Shown: in pieces, positions 16,717 to 25,345 of the stretch
Numbering within the stretch: position 1 is the first letter of the stretch
How the letters are laid out: each line of letters begins with the position of its first letter
NCBI RefSeq assembly: GCF_029945535.1
Contig: NZ_JAQSCU010000013.1
Span: forward strand, 1,522 to 65,521
Source of the DNA: Methylotenera sp.
Lineage (GTDB): Bacteria; Pseudomonadota; Gammaproteobacteria; Burkholderiales; Methylophilaceae
Direction: 5' to 3'
DNA length: 64,000 nucleotides
Made by a program: the position numbers and the translations under genes
The notes under the pieces: generated by a model
Database searches by the model: none
What the model was told of the DNA's origin: nothing
Seen by the model: only the letters and a program-made list of their open reading frames with translations

Positions 16717-17667
16717 ATGAATAATTTTACAGTAGAGGCAACTGAACTCACACGGCTATACGGTGGCAGGGAAGCCGTCAGCAATGTGAGTTTTACTTTA
16801 AGCAAAGGTCAAGTTTTGGGCTTTTTAGGCCCAAACGGTGCTGGTAAATCGACTACCATGAAAATGCTGACAGGTAATCTTGCGCCAAGTAATGGCTCAG
16901 TCAAGATTTGTGGTATTGATATGATGGAGAGCCCAAAAGAAGCCAAAGCGCTTATTGGTTACTTGCCTGAAATGCGCCCTTTATATAAAGAGTTGACTGT
17001 AGATGAATATTTAACTATCGCGGCTAGATTGCATAGAGTCAGTTCTGGCAGTATCAAAAAAGCGGTGGAAGTGGCAAAAGAGCGCTGTGGTTTAGGTCAC
17101 ATGAGCAAGCGTCTGATTGAAAACCTTTCAAATGGTTATCAACAACGCGTCGGTATTGCCCAAGCCATTATTCATAATCCAATGGTTGTCATTCTAGATG
17201 AACCAACAGTTGGTTTAGATCCAATTCAAATTCGTGATATTCGTGCATTGATTCGTGAAGTAGGTGCTGAACGTAGCGTCATTATCTCTACCCATATTTT
17301 GCCTGAGGTTGAAATGGTATGTGACCATGTGCAAATTATTGATAAGGGTAAGCTAGTATTTAACGGTGCAATTGATGTGCTTAAAAAGCATCGCATTGGC
17401 AATAAATTATTAATCGGTATGCACAACGCGCCATCTGCAGATGAAATGTTGAAAATTGCTGGTGTCACTGAAGCTGAAAATGTCTCTGCTGGTTTAATGC
17501 GCGTTCGCTTTGCTGATGACACTGCACCTGCTGAATCTATCGTGCAGACAGCGGTTAAAAATGGTTGGGGCTTGTATCAAATTGCGCCTGATCAAACTAG
17601 TCTGGAAGATGTATTCGTGCAACTCACCTATCAAGAACAGCCTGTTGCTGAACAGCCTGCCGCGTAA
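16717..17667 (+). CDS. Gld-like ABC transporter ATP-binding protein
   Basis: A 316-residue ABC ATPase of the GldA/CcmA-like export group. Walker A is GPNGAGKST, the Q-loop follows, the signature is LSNGYQQRVGIAQAI, Walker B VVILDEPTVGLDP and the H-loop STHI. A C-terminal extension of about 85 residues follows the ATPase core. The ATG at 16717 is preferred over one six codons upstream (16699) because the family begins close to it. It pairs with the permease 15 bp downstream and the GldG-like protein after it. The substrate is unknown. Confidence 0.9.
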   Translation: MNNFTVEATELTRLYGGREAVSNVSFTLSKGQVLGFLGPNGAGKSTTMKMLTGNLAPSNGSVKICGIDMMESPKEAKALIGYLPEMRPLYKELTVDEYLTIAARLHRVSSGSIKKAVEVAKERCGLGHMSKRLIENLSNGYQQRVGIAQAIIHNPMVVILDEPTVGLDPIQIRDIRALIREVGAERSVIISTHILPEVEMVCDHVQIIDKGKLVFNGAIDVLKKHRIGNKLLIGMHNAPSADEMLKIAGVTEAENVSAGLMRVRFADDTAPAESIVQTAVKNGWGLYQIAPDQTSLEDVFVQLTYQEQPVAEQPAA

Positions 17668-17682
17668 ACTTAAGGTCTCATC

Positions 17683-18429
17683 ATGATTATCAATGTAGCA
17701 AGAAAAGAACTTAAAAGTATGTTTGCCTCGCCTATGGGCTGGGTAATTTTATCCTTACTGATGTTTTCATTCGGTACATACTACTTAAACGGCGTGAATG
17801 ATTATTTTGCCGTGATGTCGGGTGCAATGCGCCCTGCAGAACGCACAGGCGTAACGCAGTTCGTCGGGCAAATGGTCTATGGCTTTGCGTCATTTATGGT
17901 GTTATTTGCTGTGCCCTTATTGTCTATGCGATTGATTTCTGAAGAGCGTCGCAGCCAAACGTTACCATTCTTATTCAGCGCGCCAATTTCACTCACAGAA
18001 ATCGTAATGGGTAAATTTCTAGGTTTAGTAGCATTTTTAAGTATCTTGGTCGTATTTATTGCGTTAATGTTATCTACGCTTAATATTTGGGCTGACATTG
18101 ATTTTGGCTTCATCATTGCCAACTCGATCGGTTTGTTGCTCATGATTGCTAGCTTTTCTGCACTAGGTTTGTATTTTTCAAGCATGACGCAGCAACCAGT
18201 GATTGCAGCAATCTTAACGTTTATCGCTTTATTCGCTTTAATGTTTTTGGATCGCTTTTTTGCAGGTGACCCAAGCAATATGCTAGCAAGCTTGTCGCTT
18301 ACTCGACACTTTCAATCGTTCTCAGGTGGTTTAATTGACTCGGGTGATATTGCCTACTTCTTGTTATTTATCATCACATTTCTAACGTTAACTGTACGTC
18401 GTTTAGATGCCGACCGCTTACGCGGCTAA
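17683..18429 (+). CDS. ABC-2 type permease, GldF-like
   Basis: A 248-residue membrane protein with about six transmembrane segments (for example ASFMVLFAVPLLSMRLISEE and LGLVAFLSILVVFIALML). The motif RLISEERRSQTLPFLFSAPI after the second segment is typical of GldF/ABC-2 permeases of the NosY group. It is translated 15 bp after its ATPase and is followed by the GldG-like gene. It should form the membrane channel of this exporter. Confidence 0.9.
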   Translation: MIINVARKELKSMFASPMGWVILSLLMFSFGTYYLNGVNDYFAVMSGAMRPAERTGVTQFVGQMVYGFASFMVLFAVPLLSMRLISEERRSQTLPFLFSAPISLTEIVMGKFLGLVAFLSILVVFIALMLSTLNIWADIDFGFIIANSIGLLLMIASFSALGLYFSSMTQQPVIAAILTFIALFALMFLDRFFAGDPSNMLASLSLTRHFQSFSGGLIDSGDIAYFLLFIITFLTLTVRRLDADRLRG

Positions 18430-18477
18430 TCGAACTTAGTTTCATATTAAACCCAGCAGAATATTAGGTCTTGTAAA

Positions 18478-19863
18478 ATGAATATCAATCGTAAATTACG
18501 TTTTCAATTGTTAGTGCAAAACAGTTTTTTTGTCGTACTGTTTTTATTGCTGGTGATTCTGCTTGGCTATTTAGCGAGTCAATATCGTGTTGCAAAAGAC
18601 ATCACACAAGCTAACCGCAACATTCTTACGCAAGGCAGTGTTAACGTGCTTAAGCAGATGAACGCACCTATTAATATTACGGTGTTTGCGACTAAAGATG
18701 ATGCATCAGGTGGCGACAACTTCCGTAAAGGAATGATTGATTTTGTAGCGCGCTATCAACGTGAAAAGAAAAACATCAACCTCACTTTTGTAAACCCGTC
18801 TATTGAGCCAAAGCTGGCACAAGATGCTGGTGTTAAAGAGGATGGCGAAGTGATTGTTGAGTACAACAAACGCACCGAACATATTATTCCGCCAATTGCT
18901 GAACAAGAAATGACCAACTTATTGGTGCGATTGTCACGTACTAACCAGCAAGCTGTGATGTATTTGGATGGTCATGGCGAGCGTAATTTATTAGGCGTAA
19001 AGAACTTTGATTTGGGCGAGTTCGGTAAACAATTAGAGAAAAAAGGCTTTAAATTTGCCAATCCAGATTTAACCATCGCGCAAAGCGTACCAAGTAATGG
19101 TTCGATGCTTGTGATTGCTAGTCCTCAAGTGGACGTCAGTGAAGTTGAAGCGAAGAAAATCAAAGCTTATCTTGAGGCGGGCGGTAATTTATTTTGGTTG
19201 CTAGATGACGACAATTATCGCGGCATGAAAGAAGTCGCAGATTATCTAGGCTTGCATGTTTCGCCTGGTATCGCGTTAGATATGGCTTCAGCACAGTATG
19301 GCGCTGATGCGCGCGTTTCATTTGCGAGTTTGTATGGTGAGCATGCAATTACTACTAACTTTATGTTACGCACTTTGTTCCCAGAGGCGCATGAAGTCAG
19401 CGCGCAAGGTACAGATGAAAATGGCTGGAAAGTCAGTAATCTAGTTGAAGTTGCACCAAATGGTTGGTTAGCATCAGAAAAATTAGCTAAAGATGCTAAA
19501 CCTACATTTAACGAGAAAAAAGACAAACGTGGCCCAATCAACATCGGCGTAGCTTTAGAGCGTACCTATGGCAAAAAAGGTCAGCGCGTAGTTGTGATGG
19601 GTAACGGTAACTTCTTATCTAATACCTTTATTACTAATGGCGGAAACCTAGACTTAGGCGTCAATATGGTGAACTGGCTTGCGGGCGACGATAAGCTCAT
19701 TACCATACAGCCAATGCCACTTAAAGATATTAATGTGACTATTCCAGATACTGATACAGGCCGCATGGTTGCTTGGACTGTGTTCCATGGCTTTCAATAC
19801 TTCATCCCGTTTGGCATGATGATTGCGGGCTTCTATTTCTGGTGGAAACGCAGAAAAGCTTAA
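18478..19863 (+). CDS. GldG-family ABC auxiliary protein
   Basis: A 461-residue protein with one transmembrane segment near the N-terminus (FFVVLFLLLVILLGYLASQY) and one near the C-terminus (FIPFGMMIAGFYFWWKRRK). Between them is a large periplasmic domain of the ABC_transp_aux/GldG type, with YLDGHGERNL and a GGNLFWLLDDDNY segment. Such proteins accompany GldA/GldF transporters. In Bacteroidetes the trio is linked to gliding; in proteobacteria the role is not established. It belongs to the operon 16717-20834. Confidence 0.86.
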   Translation: MNINRKLRFQLLVQNSFFVVLFLLLVILLGYLASQYRVAKDITQANRNILTQGSVNVLKQMNAPINITVFATKDDASGGDNFRKGMIDFVARYQREKKNINLTFVNPSIEPKLAQDAGVKEDGEVIVEYNKRTEHIIPPIAEQEMTNLLVRLSRTNQQAVMYLDGHGERNLLGVKNFDLGEFGKQLEKKGFKFANPDLTIAQSVPSNGSMLVIASPQVDVSEVEAKKIKAYLEAGGNLFWLLDDDNYRGMKEVADYLGLHVSPGIALDMASAQYGADARVSFASLYGEHAITTNFMLRTLFPEAHEVSAQGTDENGWKVSNLVEVAPNGWLASEKLAKDAKPTFNEKKDKRGPINIGVALERTYGKKGQRVVVMGNGNFLSNTFITNGGNLDLGVNMVNWLAGDDKLITIQPMPLKDINVTIPDTDTGRMVAWTVFHGFQYFIPFGMMIAGFYFWWKRRKA

Positions 19864-19922
19864 GCTAGTAAGTATTTAAGTAAGTGAGTTTTAAGTTTAA
19901 ATTGAGATAAATTAAGGTATAC

Positions 19923-20834
19923 ATGAAAAAACGCTGGTTACTTAATTTGGTGATGTTGTGTGTAGTGGCAAGTTTGGTGGCATTTTTATATTTGCGTCCT
20001 AAACAAACTGCAGAACAAGAAGCCAGCTATGATATCTCTGCATATAAGCTAGCTGAATTCAATGCAATTAGTGTGGAGTTCCCAGCTAAAGCGGCAGTTA
20101 AGTTGGACAAAGTGAGCGGTTTCTGGCGTTTGAGTGCGCCGATTAACATGCGCGCGGACCAAGCTTCAGTGCAACGTATTTTGTCTATTATTGCAGCAAG
20201 ATCAAAAGATAAAATTACCAATCCTGATTTAGAAAAATTCGGTTTAAACAACCCTGCGCTTAAATTGAAGCTTATTAGAGACAAAAACAGCCAAGATAAA
20301 AACAGTGTAGAAGAATTCACATTCGGCACACACAACCCTGTGACTGATGAGCAATATGTTGCTCACAGAAATGCAGTGTATTTGGTGTCTAACAACTATG
20401 CTGAAGCGGCTTCTACACAGGTTATTGAGTTGATTGATAAGTCACCACTAAAACCAACTGAGAAAATAGCCGGTTTTGATTTTAGTCACTTAGAGCAATG
20501 GTCAGACACAAGGTTGAATGTTGATTTAGCTGATGGAAAATGGAACGTTTCAATCGCAGCAGCCAAGCCACAACAGAACGAAATGAACGAGTGGTTAGAT
20601 TTTTCATGGGTGCATAATCCAGCGAAATCTGTAGAAATGTATACGCCAGATCGTAAAATCACTTACCCATATGTAATGATTAAATTAGCGGACGGCAGCA
20701 AAGTGCGTTTTGATAAGATTCAGGAGTCACCTGATTTACTGTTAGCCCGTCCAGACGAAGGTTTGATCTACAACTTCCCGGCGGATGCTGGTTTCACGAT
20801 GTTGAATCCACCAATTAACATTCCTAGCAAGTAA
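19923..20834 (+). CDS. DUF4340 domain protein
   Basis: A 303-residue protein anchored by an N-terminal membrane segment (LLNLVMLCVVASLVAFLYL) with the rest probably periplasmic. It contains DUF4340 features: FWRLSAPINMRADQASVQRI (about residues 65-84), FGLNNPALKLKL, and FTFGTHNPVTDEQYVAHRN. DUF4340 genes commonly stand after gldG-like genes, so it is probably part of the same exporter. Its stop codon is followed one base later by structured repeat copy C. Confidence 0.85.
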   Translation: MKKRWLLNLVMLCVVASLVAFLYLRPKQTAEQEASYDISAYKLAEFNAISVEFPAKAAVKLDKVSGFWRLSAPINMRADQASVQRILSIIAARSKDKITNPDLEKFGLNNPALKLKLIRDKNSQDKNSVEEFTFGTHNPVTDEQYVAHRNAVYLVSNNYAEAASTQVIELIDKSPLKPTEKIAGFDFSHLEQWSDTRLNVDLADGKWNVSIAAAKPQQNEMNEWLDFSWVHNPAKSVEMYTPDRKITYPYVMIKLADGSKVRFDKIQESPDLLLARPDEGLIYNFPADAGFTMLNPPINIPSK

Positions 20835-20835
20835 T

Positions 20836-20933
20836 TCCATTTCTTTATCAACACTGTCGTTGTTGCCTTCACCTTGCCGTGCTATAGCACTGTCTTCGGC
20901 TTGTCGCCTAGACATTATTAATAAAGAAATGGA
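20836..20933 (+). repeat. Dispersed structured element, copy C (before mutM)
   Basis: Starts one base after the DUF4340 stop codon. The outer stem 20836-20851 with 20918-20933 pairs at 15 of 16 positions. The core contains GTCGTTG, TTGCC, a perfect inner palindrome GTGCTATAGCAC (20879-20890), ACTGTC and TCGCCTAG. The right arm of the outer stem includes most of GGAG at 20931-20934, the probable ribosome-binding site of mutM. It is one of four related elements in the window. Confidence 0.75.
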
Positions 20934-20942
20934 GTAAAGTTT

Positions 20943-21758
20943 ATGCCAGAACTCCCAGAGGTAGAAACCACCCGCCGTGGGCTTTTGCCTCTTGTCGGCA
21001 AGGTGGTTAAATCGGTTACCATTCGCCATCCTACGCTGCGCTGGCCTATCCCTCAGACTCTGCTTCAAACATTACCCAATCAAACACTACGCGGCCTTAC
21101 ACGTCGCGCAAAGTACATTTTGTGTGAGTACGACACTGGTGTTTTGTTGTTGCACCTAGGCATGTCTGGACGTGTTCAATTGCTGGATACAAATTATCCA
21201 CCAGAAAAGCATGACCATTTCGATATTGAGTTTACTGATGGTCAAGTATTGCGGCTGCGCGACCCACGTCGCTTTGGCGCAGTATTGTGGATAGATAACA
21301 AAGATAATCACCATGTGCTGTTGAATAGCCTAGGTCCAGAGCCGCTAGAAGAGGGCTTCAACGCTAAATATCTGCACACTGCATTAAGTAATAAAACGCT
21401 AGCTATCAAAAATGCCATTATGGATGGCCATATCGTGGTGGGTGTAGGTAATATCTATGCCTCTGAGTCGCTATTTCGAGCACGCATTCATCCAGAAACA
21501 TCAGCTAGCAAACTGACTTTAAGGCAGTGTGAGAGGTTAGTGGTGGAAATCAAAAGTACTTTAAATGATGCCTTGTCTGCGGGCGGTAGCAGTCTGCGAG
21601 ATTTTTTTGGCGTTGACGGCAATATTGGCTATTTTCAGCAAGAGTACTTTGTCTATGCGCGCACTGATGAACCATGCAAAGTCTGCACAAAGCCGATTAA
21701 ATGTATACGCTTAGGTCAACGCTCTACATTTTATTGCGAGAAGTGTCAGAAGCGATAG
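20943..21758 (+). CDS. mutM: Formamidopyrimidine-DNA glycosylase
   Basis: A 271-residue base-excision repair enzyme that removes 8-oxoguanine and other oxidised purines and nicks the abasic site. The N-terminal MPELPEVETTRRGL gives the catalytic Pro and Glu after Met removal. The lysine loop (RRAKYIL) and helix-two-turn-helix region (VGVGNIYASESLFRA) are present. The C-terminal zinc finger CKVC...CEKC is complete. A GGAG lies 8 nt before the ATG and inside the right arm of repeat copy C, so its translation may depend on that structure. It is convergent with ubiB. Confidence 0.97.
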   Translation: MPELPEVETTRRGLLPLVGKVVKSVTIRHPTLRWPIPQTLLQTLPNQTLRGLTRRAKYILCEYDTGVLLLHLGMSGRVQLLDTNYPPEKHDHFDIEFTDGQVLRLRDPRRFGAVLWIDNKDNHHVLLNSLGPEPLEEGFNAKYLHTALSNKTLAIKNAIMDGHIVVGVGNIYASESLFRARIHPETSASKLTLRQCERLVVEIKSTLNDALSAGGSSLRDFFGVDGNIGYFQQEYFVYARTDEPCKVCTKPIKCIRLGQRSTFYCEKCQKR

Positions 21759-21797
21759 ATTAAGTTTATTTCTGAGTTCTAGAATTAAGCTTTAAAT

Positions 21798-23342
21798 CTA
21801 TAAGCACCAAAATATCAATAATCCCGCCACTTGAAGCAATACGAGCAGGCTTACAGCTAGGGTTAATCTTTTTTGCCAACGCGCCTGATTTTCTTGAGTT
21901 TTAATTAATGCATCAATGGCCTGTCTGATAGGCGCATCTTGTTCGGCACGCGTTTGCTGTGTTAAAAACTGATGTACTAAGCGCGGCATTTGCGGCAGAT
22001 TTTTTGCAACATAAGGCAGCTCTTTTTTCATTGTTTTTACAATGCTGCGCCAACCTATTTGTTCGCTCATCCAACGTTTTAAAAATGGTTTAGCTGTTTG
22101 CCACAAGTCTATATCAGGATCTAAATCACGGCCTAAGCCCTCAATATTCAGTAAGGTTTTTTGCAACATGACAAGCTGTGGCTGAATAATCACACCGAAC
22201 TTACGCGACATTTGAAATAAGCTTAATAACGTGCGCCCAAATGAAATATCTTTAAGTGGCTTGTCGAATATTGGCTCACATATTGCACGTACAGCGGTTT
22301 CTAGTGCTTCAACATTGGTATTTTTTGGTACCCAACCAGATTCAATATGCGCAACTGCTACGTCACGATAATCGCCATTGAAAAAGGCTAGAAAATTGCG
22401 CGCGAGATAGTATTTATCATTATCTGTCAGCGTGCCCATAATACCGAAATCGAGCGCGATATAACGCCCATCATCGGCTACTTGAATATTGCCAGGGTGC
22501 ATGTCGGCATGAAAGAAACCATCGCGAAATACTTGTGTGAAAAATATTTCTACGCCATCGTGCGCAAGCTTAGGGATGTCTATGCCTTTGGCGCGCAGCA
22601 CGTCAACTTTGCTAATGGGCGTACCCACCATACGCTGCATTACCATCACTTGCTGGCGGCACCAGTCCCAATGCACATGTGGAACTAATAAGCGCTTATC
22701 TGGGAAGTTGCTGGACAGTCGCGTACAGTTGGCGGCTTCTAGCGTTAAATCTAACTCGCTATGGGTATGTTCTGCAAACTCTGCAACGACTTCACGTGGT
22801 TTTAAGCGTTTAACCTCGGCGGATATACCTTGCAATAACCATGCGGCGGTATCTAAAAGTTCTAAATCATGATTAATAACTTTTGCAATGCCGGGGCGCA
22901 ATACCTTTACGGCAACTGGCGTGCCATCGAGTAAGTAAGCAAAATGCACTTGTGCGACAGATGCGCTGGCAATCGCTTTCTCTTCAAAGCTTGAAAACAC
23001 TTGATTAAGCGGTAAGTTAAACGCTTCATGTATAACTGACTCGATTTCAGTAAACGCAACGGGAGGTACTTGGTCTTGTAGTTTGGCAAGTTCATCAGCA
23101 ATATCTAGCGGAATTAAGTCGCGCCGAGTGGATAGCATCTGCCCGAATTTGACAAAAATTGGACCTAATGCCTCGAGCGCTAACCTTAGACGTTCGCCGC
23201 GAGGTTTGCTTTTGTCACGCCAAAATAGTAAAACATTGATGATGCTCTGAAGTGGTTTTAATTTGGTATGGCTTAAAATGAATTCATCTAGGCCAAAACG
23301 TAGTGCAATATAAATAATATAAAAGAGCCGAAAAATGCGCAT
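21798..23342 (-). CDS. ubiB: Ubiquinone biosynthesis protein UbiB
   Basis: A 514-residue atypical kinase-like ATPase of the ABC1/UbiB family, needed for aerobic ubiquinone synthesis. The family KxGQ motif is in [11 protein letters not shown] (about residues 64-74). An Ala-rich loop ([11 protein letters not shown]) replaces the usual Gly-rich loop. VKVLRPG carries the lysine, and HADMHPGNI and ALDFGIMG match catalytic-loop and metal motifs. One or two C-terminal membrane segments ([20 protein letters not shown]) anchor it. It is third in the ubiE-ubiJ-ubiB operon. Confidence 0.97.
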   Translation of the reverse strand: MRIFRLFYIIYIALRFGLDEFILSHTKLKPLQSIINVLLFWRDKSKPRGERLRLALEALGPIFVKFGQMLSTRRDLIPLDIADELAKLQDQVPPVAFTEIESVIHEAFNLPLNQVFSSFEEKAIASASVAQVHFAYLLDGTPVAVKVLRPGIAKVINHDLELLDTAAWLLQGISAEVKRLKPREVVAEFAEHTHSELDLTLEAANCTRLSSNFPDKRLLVPHVHWDWCRQQVMVMQRMVGTPISKVDVLRAKGIDIPKLAHDGVEIFFTQVFRDGFFHADMHPGNIQVADDGRYIALDFGIMGTLTDNDKYYLARNFLAFFNGDYRDVAVAHIESGWVPKNTNVEALETAVRAICEPIFDKPLKDISFGRTLLSLFQMSRKFGVIIQPQLVMLQKTLLNIEGLGRDLDPDIDLWQTAKPFLKRWMSEQIGWRSIVKTMKKELPYVAKNLPQMPRLVHQFLTQQTRAEQDAPIRQAIDALIKTQENQARWQKRLTLAVSLLVLLQVAGLLIFWCL

Positions 23343-23381
23343 ATGTTTAGTCGTTGCTATCTACAGCATTGCTGTTTTTGT

Positions 23382-23990
23382 TTAATTTTCTAATAGACCG
23401 TTGTCTAAGTTGGCTTTGATATTCTTAGCCAGCTTGGCTAGCTTTTTTTCAAAGCGCGCTACATCTGCACCTAAGGTATCAACTTCCGCATTGAATTGCT
23501 CAACATGACGCTTTTTGGCTATAAGTGGCATTTCTTCTTGCCAATACTCGCTCAACATTTCTGCCAGATTGACGCTAGTTTCTTTCAATTTATTTGCTGC
23601 ATCACGTGTAAATGTACCGATTTTATTTGCAGGAATATCGCCAATCAAATTGCTTAAATCATCCTCGTAATCCCAACGCATATTCGAGAATACTTTGGCT
23701 AACTCTGCGGCTAGATGCGTATCACCTTCAATATTAATTTGCCTTTTTGCGGCTTCGTCTTTAGCGAGCAGGCGTAACAGTAAGCTCGGCGGAATCGTTA
23801 CCACGGCATCGGGAATGTTAGTTTCACCCGCCATGGCTAAATTGCCACTCTCTAATATCACTAAACTAGCTGAGATAAAGCTCACATTAATCTGTATAGA
23901 TTTACCTGCAAATGGCTTTAGCAGATTACTTGCCCAACTATTTTGCGAGATTAGATGTTGCAATAAACGCGTTGACAGTGCTTTGAGCAT
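23382..23990 (-). CDS. ubiJ: Ubiquinone accessory factor UbiJ (SCP2 domain)
   Basis: A 202-residue protein with an N-terminal SCP2-like lipid-binding domain (about 15-115) and a C-terminal helical, charged coiled-coil part (FNAEVDTLGADVARFEKKLA). UbiJ holds the hydrophobic ubiquinone intermediates in the soluble Ubi complex. I use the ATG at 23990, one base after the ubiE stop, and not the ORF start inside ubiE. This close junction with ubiE, and ubiB after it, is the classical order. Confidence 0.92.
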   Translation of the reverse strand: MLKALSTRLLQHLISQNSWASNLLKPFAGKSIQINVSFISASLVILESGNLAMAGETNIPDAVVTIPPSLLLRLLAKDEAAKRQINIEGDTHLAAELAKVFSNMRWDYEDDLSNLIGDIPANKIGTFTRDAANKLKETSVNLAEMLSEYWQEEMPLIAKKRHVEQFNAEVDTLGADVARFEKKLAKLAKNIKANLDNGLLEN

Positions 23991-23991
23991 A

Positions 23992-24756
23992 TTAAGTTTT
24001 ATAACCTTTATGCAAAGCAACTACCCCTGCGGCAAGATTGTAGTAATCGACTTTGCTCAAGCCTGCATCAGTCATCATTTGCTTGAGCGTTTCTTGGTCT
24101 GGATGCATGCGGATAGATTCAGCCAAATATTGATAACTCTCTGCATCTTTAGCGAGAATTTTGCCCATAAAGGGTAATAGCTTGAATGAATATACATCGT
24201 ATATTTTAGAAAGCGGCTGCCACACTTTTGAAAATTCAAGTACCAGCAATCTACCGCCCACTTTAAGCACGCGCTGCATTTCTGCTAAGGCTTTATCTTT
24301 GTGTGTCATGTTGCGCAAACCAAACGCGACTATTACGCAGTCAAAGTGGTTGTCGGGGAAGGGCAGTTTTTCTGCATCGCACTGTAACGCTGGCACGCTT
24401 AAACCGGCATCCAGCATGCGGTCACGTCCAACAGCCAACATGGAGGCGTTAATGTCGGTCAGTATGACTTGGCCGTCAGCACCAACTTTTTTTGCGAATA
24501 ACTTGGATAAATCGCCGCTGCCACCCGCAATATCTAACACTTTATCACCTGCTTTTACACCACTTATTTCTATAGCAAAGCGCTTCCAACCTCTATGCAA
24601 GCCTGCTGACATGACATCGTTCATCAGGTCATATTTGCTCGCCACAGAATGAAAAACCTCACCTACTTTTTTTGCTTTTTCATTTTCAGCAACGGTTTTA
24701 AAGCCAAAGTGTGTGTTTTGATTGCCGTCTTGATTTATGTTGTGTTCAGTCGTCAT
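23992..24756 (-). CDS. ubiE: Ubiquinone/menaquinone C-methyltransferase UbiE
   Basis: A 254-residue class I SAM methyltransferase acting on the ubiquinone (demethoxy) ring. Motif I is [15 protein letters not shown] (about residues 74-88). Family signatures include [21 protein letters not shown] near 31-51 and [14 protein letters not shown] near 137-150. The C-terminal [16 protein letters not shown] is also typical. It leads the ubi operon, with DUF971 15 bp upstream on the same strand. Confidence 0.97.
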   Translation of the reverse strand: MTTEHNINQDGNQNTHFGFKTVAENEKAKKVGEVFHSVASKYDLMNDVMSAGLHRGWKRFAIEISGVKAGDKVLDIAGGSGDLSKLFAKKVGADGQVILTDINASMLAVGRDRMLDAGLSVPALQCDAEKLPFPDNHFDCVIVAFGLRNMTHKDKALAEMQRVLKVGGRLLVLEFSKVWQPLSKIYDVYSFKLLPFMGKILAKDAESYQYLAESIRMHPDQETLKQMMTDAGLSKVDYYNLAAGVVALHKGYKT

Positions 24757-24771
24757 TTAACGTTATCCGTA

Positions 24772-25149
24772 TTAACTTTCTTTGCGTTTAATACCAGCAG
24801 CGCTTAATCTGCCTAAATATTCTAGCCAAAGCGCTTCATAGTCTCGGCCCAGGTCATATAAGTAGTCCCATGAATATAAACCTGTATTATGACCGTCAGA
24901 GAATGTAAGCTTGACCGCATAATTACCAACTGGTTCGATAGCTGTGATATTCACATCTTCTTTACCAACTTGTAATACTTCTTGCCCAGGACCATGTCCT
25001 TTTACCTCCGCCGAAGGAGAGTAAACACGTAGAAATTCGCAAGATAACTGGCATTCCATATTGTTATCAAACTTGATCTCTAACAGACGCGAAGCTTGGT
25101 GCAATCGAATGTCAATTGGACGAGGAGTGTTGTTGGTTAAGCCGCTCAT
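24772..25149 (-). CDS. DUF971 domain protein
   Basis: A 125-residue protein with a DUF971 domain (gamma-butyrobetaine hydroxylase-like N-terminal fold), showing IRLHQASRLLEIKFDN, CEFLRVYSPSAEVKGHG and GLYSWDYLYDLGRDYEALW. Such proteins often stand upstream of ubiE in betaproteobacteria; an iron-sulfur cluster role has been suggested for relatives but is not established here. The ATG at 25149 has AAAAGAG upstream and fits the family start; the open frame runs 27 codons further up without support. Confidence 0.9.
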   Translation of the reverse strand: MSGLTNNTPRPIDIRLHQASRLLEIKFDNNMECQLSCEFLRVYSPSAEVKGHGPGQEVLQVGKEDVNITAIEPVGNYAVKLTFSDGHNTGLYSWDYLYDLGRDYEALWLEYLGRLSAAGIKRKES

Positions 25150-25345
25150 GATGACTCTTTTAGGTAAAATAAGATGATAACAGAATGGCATGGCTTGATG
25201 ATGATGCATCAGTGCGCCGTTCGTCATCAAATTTAGCCCGTCTATCTAAATTTTATTTTAAATGTAAATAATAGTTAATTGATTCGGTTGATTATTATAT
25301 AAATAATGATAAAGTTCTATTAAGTAAAAATAGGTAAGGATTGAC

